From Clostridiales bacterium (lineage in GTDB: Bacteria; Bacillota; Clostridia; Christensenellales; CAG-314), in assembly GCA_004558105.1 (NCBI GenBank), contig SFEB01000057.1, forward strand, positions 1-9,673: a DNA stretch of 9,673 bases. Direction: 5' to 3'. The position numbers were made by a program, and so were the translations under genes. The notes beneath the pieces are model-generated. The model was not told where the DNA came from and made no database searches. It worked only from the letters and a program-made list of their open reading frames with translations. This document shows positions 1 to 6,790 of the stretch, piece after piece. Position 1 is the stretch's first letter. The number at the start of each line of letters is the position of its first letter.

Positions 1-27
1 AAGATAGTGAGTATCACTATCTTTTTT
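1..27 (+). terminator. Rho-independent terminator-like hairpin before the first gene
   Basis: Bases 1-10 (AAGATAGTGA) pair perfectly with 14-23, leaving a 3-base loop (GTA), and a run of T follows (22-27). This is the form of an intrinsic terminator, presumably for a gene left of the window. The stem may extend beyond the left edge. Only about 20 bases separate it from the first ATG, so the downstream gene has no room for its own promoter after the hairpin. It may therefore act as a partial terminator or attenuator inside a longer operon. Confidence 0.8.
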
Positions 28-47
28 ATGTTTTTAGGGTAATTTTT

Positions 48-752
48 ATGAGAATCAACAAATATTTGGCAGGTTGCGGCGTATCCGGCAGACGAGGCGC
101 CGACAAACTTGTGTCGGAAGGAAAAGTTAAGGTAAACGGCAAAGTTGTGACAGAACTCGGTTACGACGTCGATATGTACAACGACTCGGTGACAGTCGAA
201 GGCAGGAGAGTAAAGTATAAAAACCGCGATTATTACATAATGTTGCACAAGCCCAAAGGTTACGTTTGCACCGCAAAAGACGAATTCGGGCGTAAAACGG
301 TTATGGAATTGATTGATATAAACGCCCGTCTTTTTACCGTAGGCAGGCTTGACTATGATACCGAAGGGTTGCTGCTGTTGACTACAAACGGCGACGTGGC
401 GCAAAAGTTAACTCATCCTAAGAGTGAAATTCCGAAGACATACGTAGCGAAAATCGAGGGCGGAATAACCGAAGCAGAGTTGGAAAAACTGAGAAACGGG
501 GTTATTATCGACGGTAAAAAAACAGCCAAAGCAAAAGCGCAGGTAACGGAGACTGACGAAAAGTTTACAAAGGTTGAAATAATCATTACCGAAGGACGAA
601 ACCGTCAGGTGCGTAAAATGCTCGAAAGCGTTGGAAAAACGGTTGTTTTTCTTAAACGTACGGCAGAAGGAGAAATTCGTCTGGGCGGTTTGTCCCGCGG
701 AAAATACAGATTTTTAAACGATAAAGAAATCAATTATTTATTGTCGCTATAA
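48..752 (+). CDS. rluB: RsuA/RluB-family 23S rRNA pseudouridine synthase
   Basis: This cytoplasmic enzyme isomerises a uridine in rRNA to pseudouridine; by family, RluB-type members act on 23S rRNA of the large subunit. The 234-residue protein has the expected layout. An N-terminal S4 RNA-binding domain (about residues 1-60, beginning MRINKYLAGCGVSGRR) is followed by the synthase domain. The catalytic motif GRLDYDTEG lies at about residues 99-107, with Asp102 as the predicted nucleophile, and the family motif EGRNRQVRKM lies near residues 182-191. An AGGG Shine-Dalgarno sits about 8 bases before the ATG. It heads the visible operon, with surE starting 9 bases after its stop. Assignment to RluB rather than RsuA rests on resemblance to the single Bacillota copy, so target specificity is inferred. 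Confidence 0.92.
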   Translation: MRINKYLAGCGVSGRRGADKLVSEGKVKVNGKVVTELGYDVDMYNDSVTVEGRRVKYKNRDYYIMLHKPKGYVCTAKDEFGRKTVMELIDINARLFTVGRLDYDTEGLLLLTTNGDVAQKLTHPKSEIPKTYVAKIEGGITEAELEKLRNGVIIDGKKTAKAKAQVTETDEKFTKVEIIITEGRNRQVRKMLESVGKTVVFLKRTAEGEIRLGGLSRGKYRFLNDKEINYLLSL

Positions 753-761
753 AGGAAGAAT

Positions 762-1520
762 ATGAGAATTTTAGTAACGAACGACGACGGTATTCAAAGC
801 CTGGGAATGCAACAACTCGTCAGATATCTTTCTAAAGATAACGAAGTATACGTTGTAGCGCCCGACAGTCAAAGGTCGGGTTTCAGTCACAGCATGACTT
901 TCAGACGGCCTATGCAATTAAAAGAATATCCTATTGAGGGTGCAAAAAAATCTTACTCTTTAACGGGGTCGCCTGCCGATTGCGTCAGATTTGCCGTAAG
1001 ATGCCTTAAATTGCCCATAGACATGGTGGTAGCAGGACCTAACGTCGGTCCCAATCTTACGGTGGACGTTTATTATTCCGGTACGGTAGGCGCGGCAAGT
1101 GAGGGCGTGATCATGGGTTTGCCGTCCGTTGCGTTGTCTTATGCCTGCGAACATATCGACCAAAATTTGTTGGATTTTGACGCCGCTTGTTCATATCTTA
1201 CCGATAACGTCGGAAAGCTTTTTGAATTGAGCAAAAAAGGTACTTTTTTCAATATTAACGTTCCGTGTGTGCCAAAGGACGAAATAAAAGGTGTGAAAGT
1301 AGTAAAATACGGCGAAAAAATGTTTGAAGATCTTTACGAACTTTACGGCGGCGAAGAGGCAAGAGAAAACGAATATTGGCTTACAGGTGATTTTGTCGCT
1401 TTTAACGAGGTGGAAGAAACCGACGCATATTATATCGGGCAGGGCTATATAACCATTACTCCGTTGAAGATCGATATTTGCGATTGGGAACTTTTGAAAG
1501 AACTCGAAGGGAAATTTTAA
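762..1520 (+). CDS. surE: 5'/3'-nucleotidase SurE
   Basis: SurE is a metal-dependent phosphatase that removes phosphate from nucleoside 5'- and 3'-monophosphates and from some short polyphosphates. It is cytoplasmic and linked to stationary-phase survival in other bacteria. The 252-residue length is typical. The N-terminal metal site reads MRILVTNDDGI (Asp8, Asp9), the second ligand segment is APDSQRSG (Ser39), and the signature AGPNVGPNLTVDVYYSGTVG runs from about residue 91 with ligand Asn94. The common SGIN segment is AGPN here, a mild variation. An AAAGGA Shine-Dalgarno precedes the ATG by about 5 bases. It sits 9 bases after rluB and 4 bases before the flavoprotein gene, so the three are very likely co-transcribed. 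Confidence 0.95.
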   Translation: MRILVTNDDGIQSLGMQQLVRYLSKDNEVYVVAPDSQRSGFSHSMTFRRPMQLKEYPIEGAKKSYSLTGSPADCVRFAVRCLKLPIDMVVAGPNVGPNLTVDVYYSGTVGAASEGVIMGLPSVALSYACEHIDQNLLDFDAACSYLTDNVGKLFELSKKGTFFNINVPCVPKDEIKGVKVVKYGEKMFEDLYELYGGEEARENEYWLTGDFVAFNEVEETDAYYIGQGYITITPLKIDICDWELLKELEGKF

Positions 1521-1524
1521 TTCA

Positions 1525-2748
1525 ATGACAGTATTGGTTATCGGCGGCGGTCCCGCGGGTATGATGGCGGCTATAAAAGCCAAGCAAACCAATCCCGACA
1601 TCGACGTCGTTTTATTGGAAAAAAACGAAAAACTCGGCAAAAAGCTTTTTATCACCGGCAAGGGACGTTGCAACGTTACAAACGATTGCGGTCGCGACGC
1701 TTTTTTCAATGCAGTGGTTACTAATCCTAAGTTTTTGTTTGCAAGTTACGCTGCGTTCGATTGCAGTGAGGCTATAAATTTTTTCAACTCTAACGGTTGC
1801 CCGCTAAAAACAGAAAGAGGCAGCAGAGTATTTCCCGTATCGGACAAGTCTTCGGACGTTTTAAAGTGTTTTGAAAGAGTTTTAAAAAAACTCGGGGTAA
1901 AAATAAACTTAAACACCAACGTAATAAAAATTACAAAAGTTAACGCCGGTTTTATAGTTAATTCTACTTCGGGTGAATATTTAGGAGAAAAATTGATTAT
2001 TGCCACGGGCGGCAATTATTATCGTCTGACGGGAAGCACCGGCGACGGGTACGTTTTTGCGGAAAATTTCGGTCTGAAAGTCGTTGAACCAAAACCTTCT
2101 TTGGTGGGGCTTGTCACCGCACAGAAACATGATCTGGCAGGATTATCCTTAAAAAACGTCAGTCTTAAACTTTTTGCCGAAGGTAAAAAAGTTGCCGAAG
2201 AGTTCGGAGAAATGCTTTTTACTCACAACGGTTTGTCGGGGCCTACAGTTTTAACGCTGTCAACGAAGTTTGAAAGCGATAAAAAACAGCGCATAGAAAT
2301 AGATTTAAAGCCTGCCCTGGATGAAGAAACGCTTGATAAGAGGATATTAAAGGACTTTTCGTTGCAAAAGAATAAAGAGTTGAAAAATTCTCTTAACATG
2401 CTATTACCCGAGTCGTTGGCTCAATACGTCGTTAAGGTGAGTGGTATTAATCCTTCAAAGCAAATTAATACCGTTACGCTTGCCGAAAGAAAGAAATTGT
2501 TAAAAACTTTAAAGGGACTCAGTTTCGATATAGCAGGCGTGGACAACCCCGACACTGCAATTATTACCCGTGGCGGAGTTGACGTTAAGCAAATCGATCC
2601 AAAAACCATGCAATGTAAAAACGTCGAAGGGTTGTTTATTTGCGGCGAGTTACTCGACGTAGACGCCGTTACGGGCGGATTTAATATTCAGATTGCCTTA
2701 TCTAGCGGAGCAGCGGCAGGCGTTGCGGCTGCAAAGGAGTATGAATGA
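1525..2748 (+). CDS. HI0933/YhiN/BaiN-family FAD-dependent oxidoreductase
   Basis: This is a flavoprotein of the HI0933-like family, which includes proteins annotated as BaiN or YhiN. The true substrate of most members is unknown, so no reaction is assigned. The 407-residue product starts with a dinucleotide-binding fold (VLVIGGGPAGMMAA, residues 3-16). The family segment KLGKKLFITGKGRCNVTND follows near residues 36-54. The C-terminus has a second FAD-contact block, GLFICGELLDVDAVTGG, then GFNIQIALSSGAAAG. The ATG lies 4 bases after the surE stop and its likely Shine-Dalgarno (AAGGGA) is inside the end of surE. Its stop overlaps the chorismate mutase start in an ATGA arrangement. BaiN has been linked to bile-acid dehydroxylation in a gut Clostridium, but the position here among housekeeping genes gives no support for that role. 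Confidence 0.88.
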   Translation: MTVLVIGGGPAGMMAAIKAKQTNPDIDVVLLEKNEKLGKKLFITGKGRCNVTNDCGRDAFFNAVVTNPKFLFASYAAFDCSEAINFFNSNGCPLKTERGSRVFPVSDKSSDVLKCFERVLKKLGVKINLNTNVIKITKVNAGFIVNSTSGEYLGEKLIIATGGNYYRLTGSTGDGYVFAENFGLKVVEPKPSLVGLVTAQKHDLAGLSLKNVSLKLFAEGKKVAEEFGEMLFTHNGLSGPTVLTLSTKFESDKKQRIEIDLKPALDEETLDKRILKDFSLQKNKELKNSLNMLLPESLAQYVVKVSGINPSKQINTVTLAERKKLLKTLKGLSFDIAGVDNPDTAIITRGGVDVKQIDPKTMQCKNVEGLFICGELLDVDAVTGGFNIQIALSSGAAAGVAAAKEYE

Positions 2749-3109
2749 AAGTTATCAGAGGCGCGACGACTGTTTTGCGTAATAAGACGGAAGAGGTTAA
2801 AAATGCCACTCTGGAATTGTTCAACAAGGTCGCAGAAGAAAACAAGTTGGACTTAAATAAGGTATTTTATATCGTTTTCGTATGTACGCGGGATATAAAG
2901 TGTGCAAATCCGGCAACCTTGTTGCGTCAAAACAACGAGGCAATAAAAGACGTGCCTTTAATGTGTCAGGCTCATCATGAGTACAAAGGCGCTTTAAAAA
3001 AGTAAAAAAGTGTATAAGACTGTCGGTTTTTACCGAACAGGACGTATTGCCGAAGCATATTTATTTAAACGGAGCAAAAAAACTCAGAGAGGATATAACG
3101 AATGATTAA
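2745..3109 (+). pseudogene. aroH: AroH-type chorismate mutase, frameshifted by an 8-bp tandem duplication
   Basis: AroH-class enzymes convert chorismate to prephenate on the route to phenylalanine and tyrosine. The opening frame (2745-3005, 86 residues) matches the N-terminal two thirds of the family: IRGATT with Arg5, Arg61, and Cys74 in VPLMC, then GALKK and a UAA stop. The missing C-terminus continues in the -1 frame from about 3008 to the TAA at 3107-3109, reading KCIRL, then HIYLNGA and KKLRED. These match the family's catalytic Arg90 (CIR), Tyr108 and Arg116 in Bacillus subtilis numbering. Deleting one copy of the TAAAAAAG repeat gives GALKKCIRL, as in the family. The position equivalent to B. 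subtilis Glu78 appears to be His77 in an ungapped alignment. The ATG overlaps the previous stop (ATGA) and has an AAAGGAG site 5 bases upstream; the restored end overlaps the cmk start by 8 bases. It could be a pseudogene, a phase variant, a programmed frameshift or an assembly error. Confidence 0.85.
2995..3010 (+). repeat. Exact 8-bp tandem duplication TAAAAAAG inside aroH
   Basis: The unit TAAAAAAG occurs twice without a gap (2995-3002 and 3003-3010). It adds 8 bases to aroH and moves the reading frame by -1; removing one unit restores a family-like protein. In the opening frame the first copy reads as codons ending A AAA AAG (2996-3002), the slippery heptamer known from E. coli dnaX, and the second copy supplies the UAA stop directly after it. 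Confidence 0.9.
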
Positions 3110-3770
3110 CATAGCAATCGACGGACCGAGCGGTGCGGGAAAAAGTACCATTGCGAAAAGTATAGCGGCGAGAAAAAAGATAACGTACCTCGACACCGGT
3201 GCCATGTACAGAGCAGTGGGGTTGAAAGTATACCTGACGAATTCTGATATGTACGATGAAAATCAACTTTCCAATATACTTGACAATCTTGACCTTGATA
3301 TAAAGTACGTTAACGGAGAGCAAAAAGTTTTTCTTGACGGTAAAGACGTAAGCAAGGATATAAGGGAACATCATATCAGCAAGCTGGCGAGCGACGTTTC
3401 AGCCATACCTGCCTGCAGGCTTAAACTCGTCGATCTTCAACGAAGAATAGCGGAAAAGAGCGACTGCGTATTGGACGGAAGAGATATAGGTACTTACGTA
3501 TTGCCCGACGCAAACGTAAAAATATTTTTAACGGCGTCACCCGAAGTGCGTGCGACTAGACGTTACAAAGAACTGCTTGCCAAAGGACAGAAAGTTGAGT
3601 ACGACAAGGTTTTATCCGACATCAACGAACGCGACAAAAACGATAGTTCGAGAGCCTTTGCGCCGTTAAAAAAAGCAGACGACGCCGTTGAAATCGATTC
3701 TTCAGACATGACGATTGAACAAGTAATTGCCGTGATTGACGAAATTTTGAGTCAGAAAGGAGTCTTTTGA
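3102..3770 (+). CDS. cmk: Cytidylate kinase
   Basis: This kinase phosphorylates CMP and dCMP with ATP in the cytoplasm, recycling cytidine nucleotides for RNA, DNA and CDP-lipid synthesis. The 222-residue length is normal. The P-loop GPSGAGKST is at residues 8-16, followed by YLDTGAMYRAVG (29-40), LDGRDIGTYVLPDA (124-137), the ASPEVRATRR segment of the lid region (145-154), and RDKNDSSRAFAPLKKADDAV (177-196). The ATG overlaps the restored aroH end by 8 bases, and its Shine-Dalgarno (AGAGAGGA, about 3086-3093) lies inside the aroH tail. Ribosomes that stop at the premature aroH stop end about 97 bases upstream, so any translational coupling from aroH to cmk could be weakened. It ends in a TGATG overlap with the acyltransferase gene. 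Confidence 0.96.
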   Translation: MINIAIDGPSGAGKSTIAKSIAARKKITYLDTGAMYRAVGLKVYLTNSDMYDENQLSNILDNLDLDIKYVNGEQKVFLDGKDVSKDIREHHISKLASDVSAIPACRLKLVDLQRRIAEKSDCVLDGRDIGTYVLPDANVKIFLTASPEVRATRRYKELLAKGQKVEYDKVLSDINERDKNDSSRAFAPLKKADDAVEIDSSDMTIEQVIAVIDEILSQKGVF

Positions 3771-4414
3771 TGGGAAAGCTGGCTGTTTACCGTTTTTTTG
3801 CAGGTTGGATTGCAAGGATTATAAGACCGATAAAAGTAATCGGAGAAAAAAAACTCGAAAAAGGGCAATCGATATTTTGCATTAACCACACTTCCAACTG
3901 GGATGCGGTGGCTTTCGTTGAGGCGTTTAAAGTCGAACCCATGGCAATGTATAAAGCAGAACTCAGGGAGAACAAGTTTTTACGCGGTTTTTTAGACAGC
4001 ATAAACGCTATACCCGTTCATCGCGGCGAAGGGGATTTGAATGCGATAAAAACTGCGCTTACGGGATTAAAAAACGGTAAGAGCCTGTTGATTGCTCCCG
4101 AGGCCACGAGAAATAAAAACTACGACGGAAGCCTTTTGCCGTTCAAAGTTGGAGCAGTTTCGTTATCGATAAAAACAAAAACGCCGATAAGACCTATTTA
4201 CATTTATCATCCGCGCAATAAAAAAGGAAAGATAAAGGGAAGAACGCTTATTTTCGTAGGTGAAATTTTGGATTTGTCACAGTTTTACGGACAGCAGCAA
4301 TCAAAAGAACTTCTCGCTCAGGCAAACGAACGTTTGTTTGAAGAGTTTTGCAAGTTAAGAGAAAGTTGTCAAAAGTATCTTGCAGACAAAAAAGCAAAGA
4401 AAAGTAAAAGGTAG
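3770..4414 (+). CDS. plsC: PlsC-like 1-acyl-sn-glycerol-3-phosphate acyltransferase
   Basis: This family adds a fatty acyl chain to lysophosphatidic acid at the inner face of the membrane, giving phosphatidic acid for phospholipid synthesis. The 214-residue protein carries the HX4D catalytic motif as NHTSNWD (His40, Asp45). It also has the substrate-binding segment IPVHRGEGD (about 81-89), and EATR (111-114) in place of the usual EGTR. The C-terminus is very basic (KKAKKSKR). I chose the ATG at 3770 over the TTG one codon upstream. The GGAG at 3759-3762 lies 7 bases before this ATG but only 4 before the TTG, and the ATG forms a TGATG overlap with the cmk stop. Position between cmk and ispH-rpsA is typical of clostridial genomes. 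The exact acyl acceptor is inferred from the family. Confidence 0.88.
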   Translation: MGKLAVYRFFAGWIARIIRPIKVIGEKKLEKGQSIFCINHTSNWDAVAFVEAFKVEPMAMYKAELRENKFLRGFLDSINAIPVHRGEGDLNAIKTALTGLKNGKSLLIAPEATRNKNYDGSLLPFKVGAVSLSIKTKTPIRPIYIYHPRNKKGKIKGRTLIFVGEILDLSQFYGQQQSKELLAQANERLFEEFCKLRESCQKYLADKKAKKSKR

Positions 4415-4419
4415 TTTCA

Positions 4420-6516
4420 ATGAACATTATCGTTTCTAAGTATCGTGGCTTTTGTAACGGGGTTACAAACGCAGTAAACAGCGCCGTCAAGACTTTGGAA
4501 GAAAATGAAAAAGGTACCGTTTTCAGTTACGGAGAGATGGTACACAATAAAACGGTTATTGAAAAACTCGATAGGCTCGGCTTAAAGGTCATTGACGATT
4601 TATCTTTACTGAAAGAGGGAGACACGCTTGTTATCCGTAGTCACGGTGCTCCGCCTGAGGTTTTCGATTATTGTAAAGAACATTCGGTGAAGGTTGTCGA
4701 CGCAACCTGTCCGTTCGTTAAAAACATTCAGATTAAAGCGAGAGATTACTATTTGAAAGGATACCAGATAGTTCTTGTGGGCAACAGATTTCACCCCGAA
4801 ATTATCGGAATAAACGGGTGGTGTCAGAATAGTGCCGTTATTTTCGACGGCAAGGAAAAAATCACATTAGATACTGATAAAAACGTGCTTGTTTTGTTTC
4901 AAACTACCTTCGATAGCGAAAAAATCGAAAAAAGTTTGAAAAATATTGTAGCAATTAATGCAAAAATACTTGAGTTTTTTAACACAATTTGCTATACTAC
5001 AATATACCGACAACGATTTGCCGAATATTCTTCGGTTCATAGTGACTTTTGTGTGGTGGTCGGTGGTAAACACAGTAGCAATACGGCAAAACTGTTTTCC
5101 ATTGCAAAGGCAAAAAATGCCAACACAATTTGGATAGAGTCTGCGCAGGAACTGCCCGACCTTTCCAAGTACGAAAGTATCGGTCTTATAGCAGGAGCGT
5201 CAACCCCTATAGAGTTGACAGAGGAGGTTTTATCTAAGATGATTCAAGACGCAAAAGACAACGCAGTGGTATTGGAGCAACAAGATCAACAAGTTGAACA
5301 AATGGTTGATCAACAACCGGTGCAGGACGAGCAAGCCAAAGAGGCTGTAGCGGCACATCCGGAAACGGAACAAGAGTTGTTTACCCGTGCGGTAGAAAAG
5401 CTTGACAAAGGTCCACGTCAATTTAAAAAGGGCCAAAAGGTCAAGGGAGAAATCGTACAAATAGCAGACGAAGGCATATTTGTTTCCCTTGGCACCAAAA
5501 AAGAGGCGGTTATTCCCAATGACCAAATCAGCCTGGAGGAAGACGTAGATGCTGTTAAGGCGTCGTTGAAAATCGGCGATAAAGTCGAATGTATCGTTCT
5601 TTCGACCGATAAGGGCGTTACCCTTTCCAAAAAACAAATCGACGAACTTTATAAGGACGATGAGCAGGTGGAGGGTATCAAAGCCGGTAACCGCTTTGAA
5701 GTTACTATCAAGAGCGACGTGAAGGGCGGTCTGTTGGCAAAACTCGGCAGCTTCACCGTTTTCGTCCCCGCAAGCCACGTAAGAGTGGGTTTTGCAAACG
5801 ATTTGAAACAATACGTCGGCAAAAAGATGACTTTGGTTGCTTTGGCTGACGGCGTTGACGAAGCTAAGAGAAAGATCGTTGCAAGTCATAGAGTTATTCT
5901 TGAACAAGAAAAGAAAGAGAGAGAAGACAACTTCTGGAACAATATCGAAGTCGGTGAAATCGTCGAAGGTAAAGTTCTCAGATTTGCGTCTTTCGGCGCT
6001 TTCGTAAACGTAAGAGGTATGGACTGTCTGGCTCACCTGAGCGATCTCGCATGGACGCCCGTTTCCAACCCCGCAGACGTTCTGGAAATCGGCAAAACGT
6101 ACGAGTTTGTCGTATTGAAGCTCGACAGAGAAACTAACCGTATTTCTATCGGTTACAAACAACTTCAACCGCATCCCTGGCAATTGGCGGCGGAAAAATT
6201 TGCCCCCGGAACGGTCGTTACCGGTAAAGTTGCAAGGATTTTGCCTTACGGCGCGTTCGTAGAGCTTGGCGACGGTATCGACGGTTTGCTTCATATTTCC
6301 AATATCAGTTGGGAATGGCTCCAGGACATCAACAAGGCGGTAAAAATCGGTGACGAACTTGAATTGCAGGTTATCGAATGCGACGTCGAGAACAAACGCA
6401 TCACGCTGTCCCGTAAGGCTCTGCTTCCTCAGCCCGAAGCACCCGTACAAAAGCCTGCGGAAGGCGAAGAAGTTGCCGTAGAAGAAAATAAGGAAGAAGC
6501 ACCTGTAGAAGGCTAA
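4420..6516 (+). CDS. ispH-rpsA: Fused 4-hydroxy-3-methylbut-2-enyl diphosphate reductase / ribosomal protein S1
   Basis: The 698-residue protein joins two enzymes' worth of sequence. Residues 1 to about 275 are IspH (LytB), which makes IPP and DMAPP in the last step of the MEP isoprenoid pathway. The three [4Fe-4S] cysteines are Cys12 (RGFCNGV), Cys97 (DATCPFV) and Cys191 (NTICYTT). Active-site residues His42, His75, His125 and Glu127 (HPE), and GGKHSSNT (215-222) are also present. A glutamine-rich, acidic linker (about 275-325) leads to four S1 RNA-binding repeats at about 336-405, 420-493, 510-580 and 597-667, then an acidic tail. S1 proteins help mRNA bind the 30S subunit. Such fusions are known in Clostridia, so the open frame is not an artefact. 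It closes the operon and is followed by a strong terminator. An internal promoter and start site may release S1 alone. Confidence 0.95.
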   Translation: MNIIVSKYRGFCNGVTNAVNSAVKTLEENEKGTVFSYGEMVHNKTVIEKLDRLGLKVIDDLSLLKEGDTLVIRSHGAPPEVFDYCKEHSVKVVDATCPFVKNIQIKARDYYLKGYQIVLVGNRFHPEIIGINGWCQNSAVIFDGKEKITLDTDKNVLVLFQTTFDSEKIEKSLKNIVAINAKILEFFNTICYTTIYRQRFAEYSSVHSDFCVVVGGKHSSNTAKLFSIAKAKNANTIWIESAQELPDLSKYESIGLIAGASTPIELTEEVLSKMIQDAKDNAVVLEQQDQQVEQMVDQQPVQDEQAKEAVAAHPETEQELFTRAVEKLDKGPRQFKKGQKVKGEIVQIADEGIFVSLGTKKEAVIPNDQISLEEDVDAVKASLKIGDKVECIVLSTDKGVTLSKKQIDELYKDDEQVEGIKAGNRFEVTIKSDVKGGLLAKLGSFTVFVPASHVRVGFANDLKQYVGKKMTLVALADGVDEAKRKIVASHRVILEQEKKEREDNFWNNIEVGEIVEGKVLRFASFGAFVNVRGMDCLAHLSDLAWTPVSNPADVLEIGKTYEFVVLKLDRETNRISIGYKQLQPHPWQLAAEKFAPGTVVTGKVARILPYGAFVELGDGIDGLLHISNISWEWLQDINKAVKIGDELELQVIECDVENKRITLSRKALLPQPEAPVQKPAEGEEVAVEENKEEAPVEG
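4970..4998 (+). promoter_or_regulatory. Candidate internal sigma-A promoter within the ispH part
   Basis: TTGAGT (4970-4975), a 17-base spacer and TATACT (4993-4998) match sigma-A boxes, and TGC directly before the -10 box forms an extended -10. It lies in a locally AT-rich stretch of coding sequence and would start transcription near 5005, upstream of the S1 half. Promoter-like strings occur by chance in AT-rich DNA, and some of these codons encode a conserved IspH segment, so activity is unproven. Confidence 0.45.
5221..5241 (+). promoter_or_regulatory. Candidate internal Shine-Dalgarno and in-frame ATG at the IspH/S1 junction
   Basis: GAGGAGGT (5221-5228) is a strong anti-SD complement, and an in-frame ATG follows at 5239-5241, about 10 bases downstream. 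Starting there (Met274) would give a stand-alone protein of about 425 residues holding the linker and all four S1 repeats. The site lies exactly where the IspH domain ends. The bases also encode TEEV, which is ordinary for this part of IspH, so the motif may be coincidental. Confidence 0.45.
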
Positions 6517-6536
6517 TAGTATTTGTACGTCAATCG

Positions 6537-6577
6537 AGAGCCTTTTTGTATAATTGCAAAAAGGCTCTTTGCTTTTA
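6537..6577 (+). terminator. Intrinsic terminator of the long operon
   Basis: A 12-base-pair perfect stem pairs 6537-6548 with 6557-6568 around an 8-base loop (6549-6556). It is followed by a T-rich tail that is interrupted by GC (TTTGCTTTT). It starts about 20 bases after the ispH-rpsA stop and closes the housekeeping operon. Confidence 0.88.
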
Positions 6578-6640
6578 TCCTTACCACGTATCGCCATCGG
6601 AAATTGTCAAAAAAAAATTAATTTTTTTGCTTAAAATTTA

Positions 6641-6669
6641 TTGACAAATTTCAATAAGTGTTGTATGAT
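6641..6669 (+). promoter_or_regulatory. Sigma-A promoter of the tRNA operon
   Basis: A perfect -35 box TTGACA (6641-6646), a 17-base spacer and a -10 box TATGAT (6664-6669) place the start of transcription near 6676. The short leader then contains a small hairpin (CTGTT 6677-6681 with AACAG 6687-6691) before the first tRNA. The near-consensus boxes fit strong expression of tRNA genes. Confidence 0.85.
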
Positions 6670-6706
6670 AATCAAGCTGTTAGCGAAACAGTCGGTTGCC
6701 CAAAAT

Positions 6707-6783
6707 CGGGGTGTAGCGCAGTTTGGTAGCGCACGTGGTTTGGGACCATGGGGTCGGGAGTTCGAGTCTCTTCACCCCGACCA
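6707..6783 (+). tRNA. tRNA-Pro (anticodon TGG)
   Basis: The acceptor stem pairs CGGGGTG (6707-6713) with CACCCCG (6773-6779), with A as discriminator and an encoded CCA (6781-6783). The anticodon loop is TTTGGGA, giving anticodon TGG, on a stem CGTGG/CCATG with one G-T pair. The T-loop GTTCGAGTC is intact. It reads CCN proline codons through the wobble U and is the first of six tRNAs in one transcript. Confidence 0.96.
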
Positions 6784-6790
6784 CTAATGA

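Noticed and set aside
1191..1709. A 172-codon minus-strand frame across the surE and flavoprotein junction
   Set aside because: It is antisense to two real genes and shows no family motif or sensible Shine-Dalgarno context.
3767..3769. TTG as start codon of the acyltransferase
   Set aside because: The ATG one codon later has better spacing to GGAG and a typical TGATG overlap with cmk.
5230..6597. A 455-codon open frame on the minus strand opposite the S1 repeats
   Set aside because: It lies wholly antisense to a well-supported gene, has no recognisable domain, and its Cys/Phe-rich composition is what reverse-frame translation of S1 codons gives. It also runs through the terminator.
6602..6640. 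A/T palindrome before the tRNA promoter as a regulatory hairpin or second terminator
   Set aside because: It is low-complexity A and T runs that pair by composition; it lacks a GC stem and is better read as an AT-rich stretch upstream of a strong promoter.
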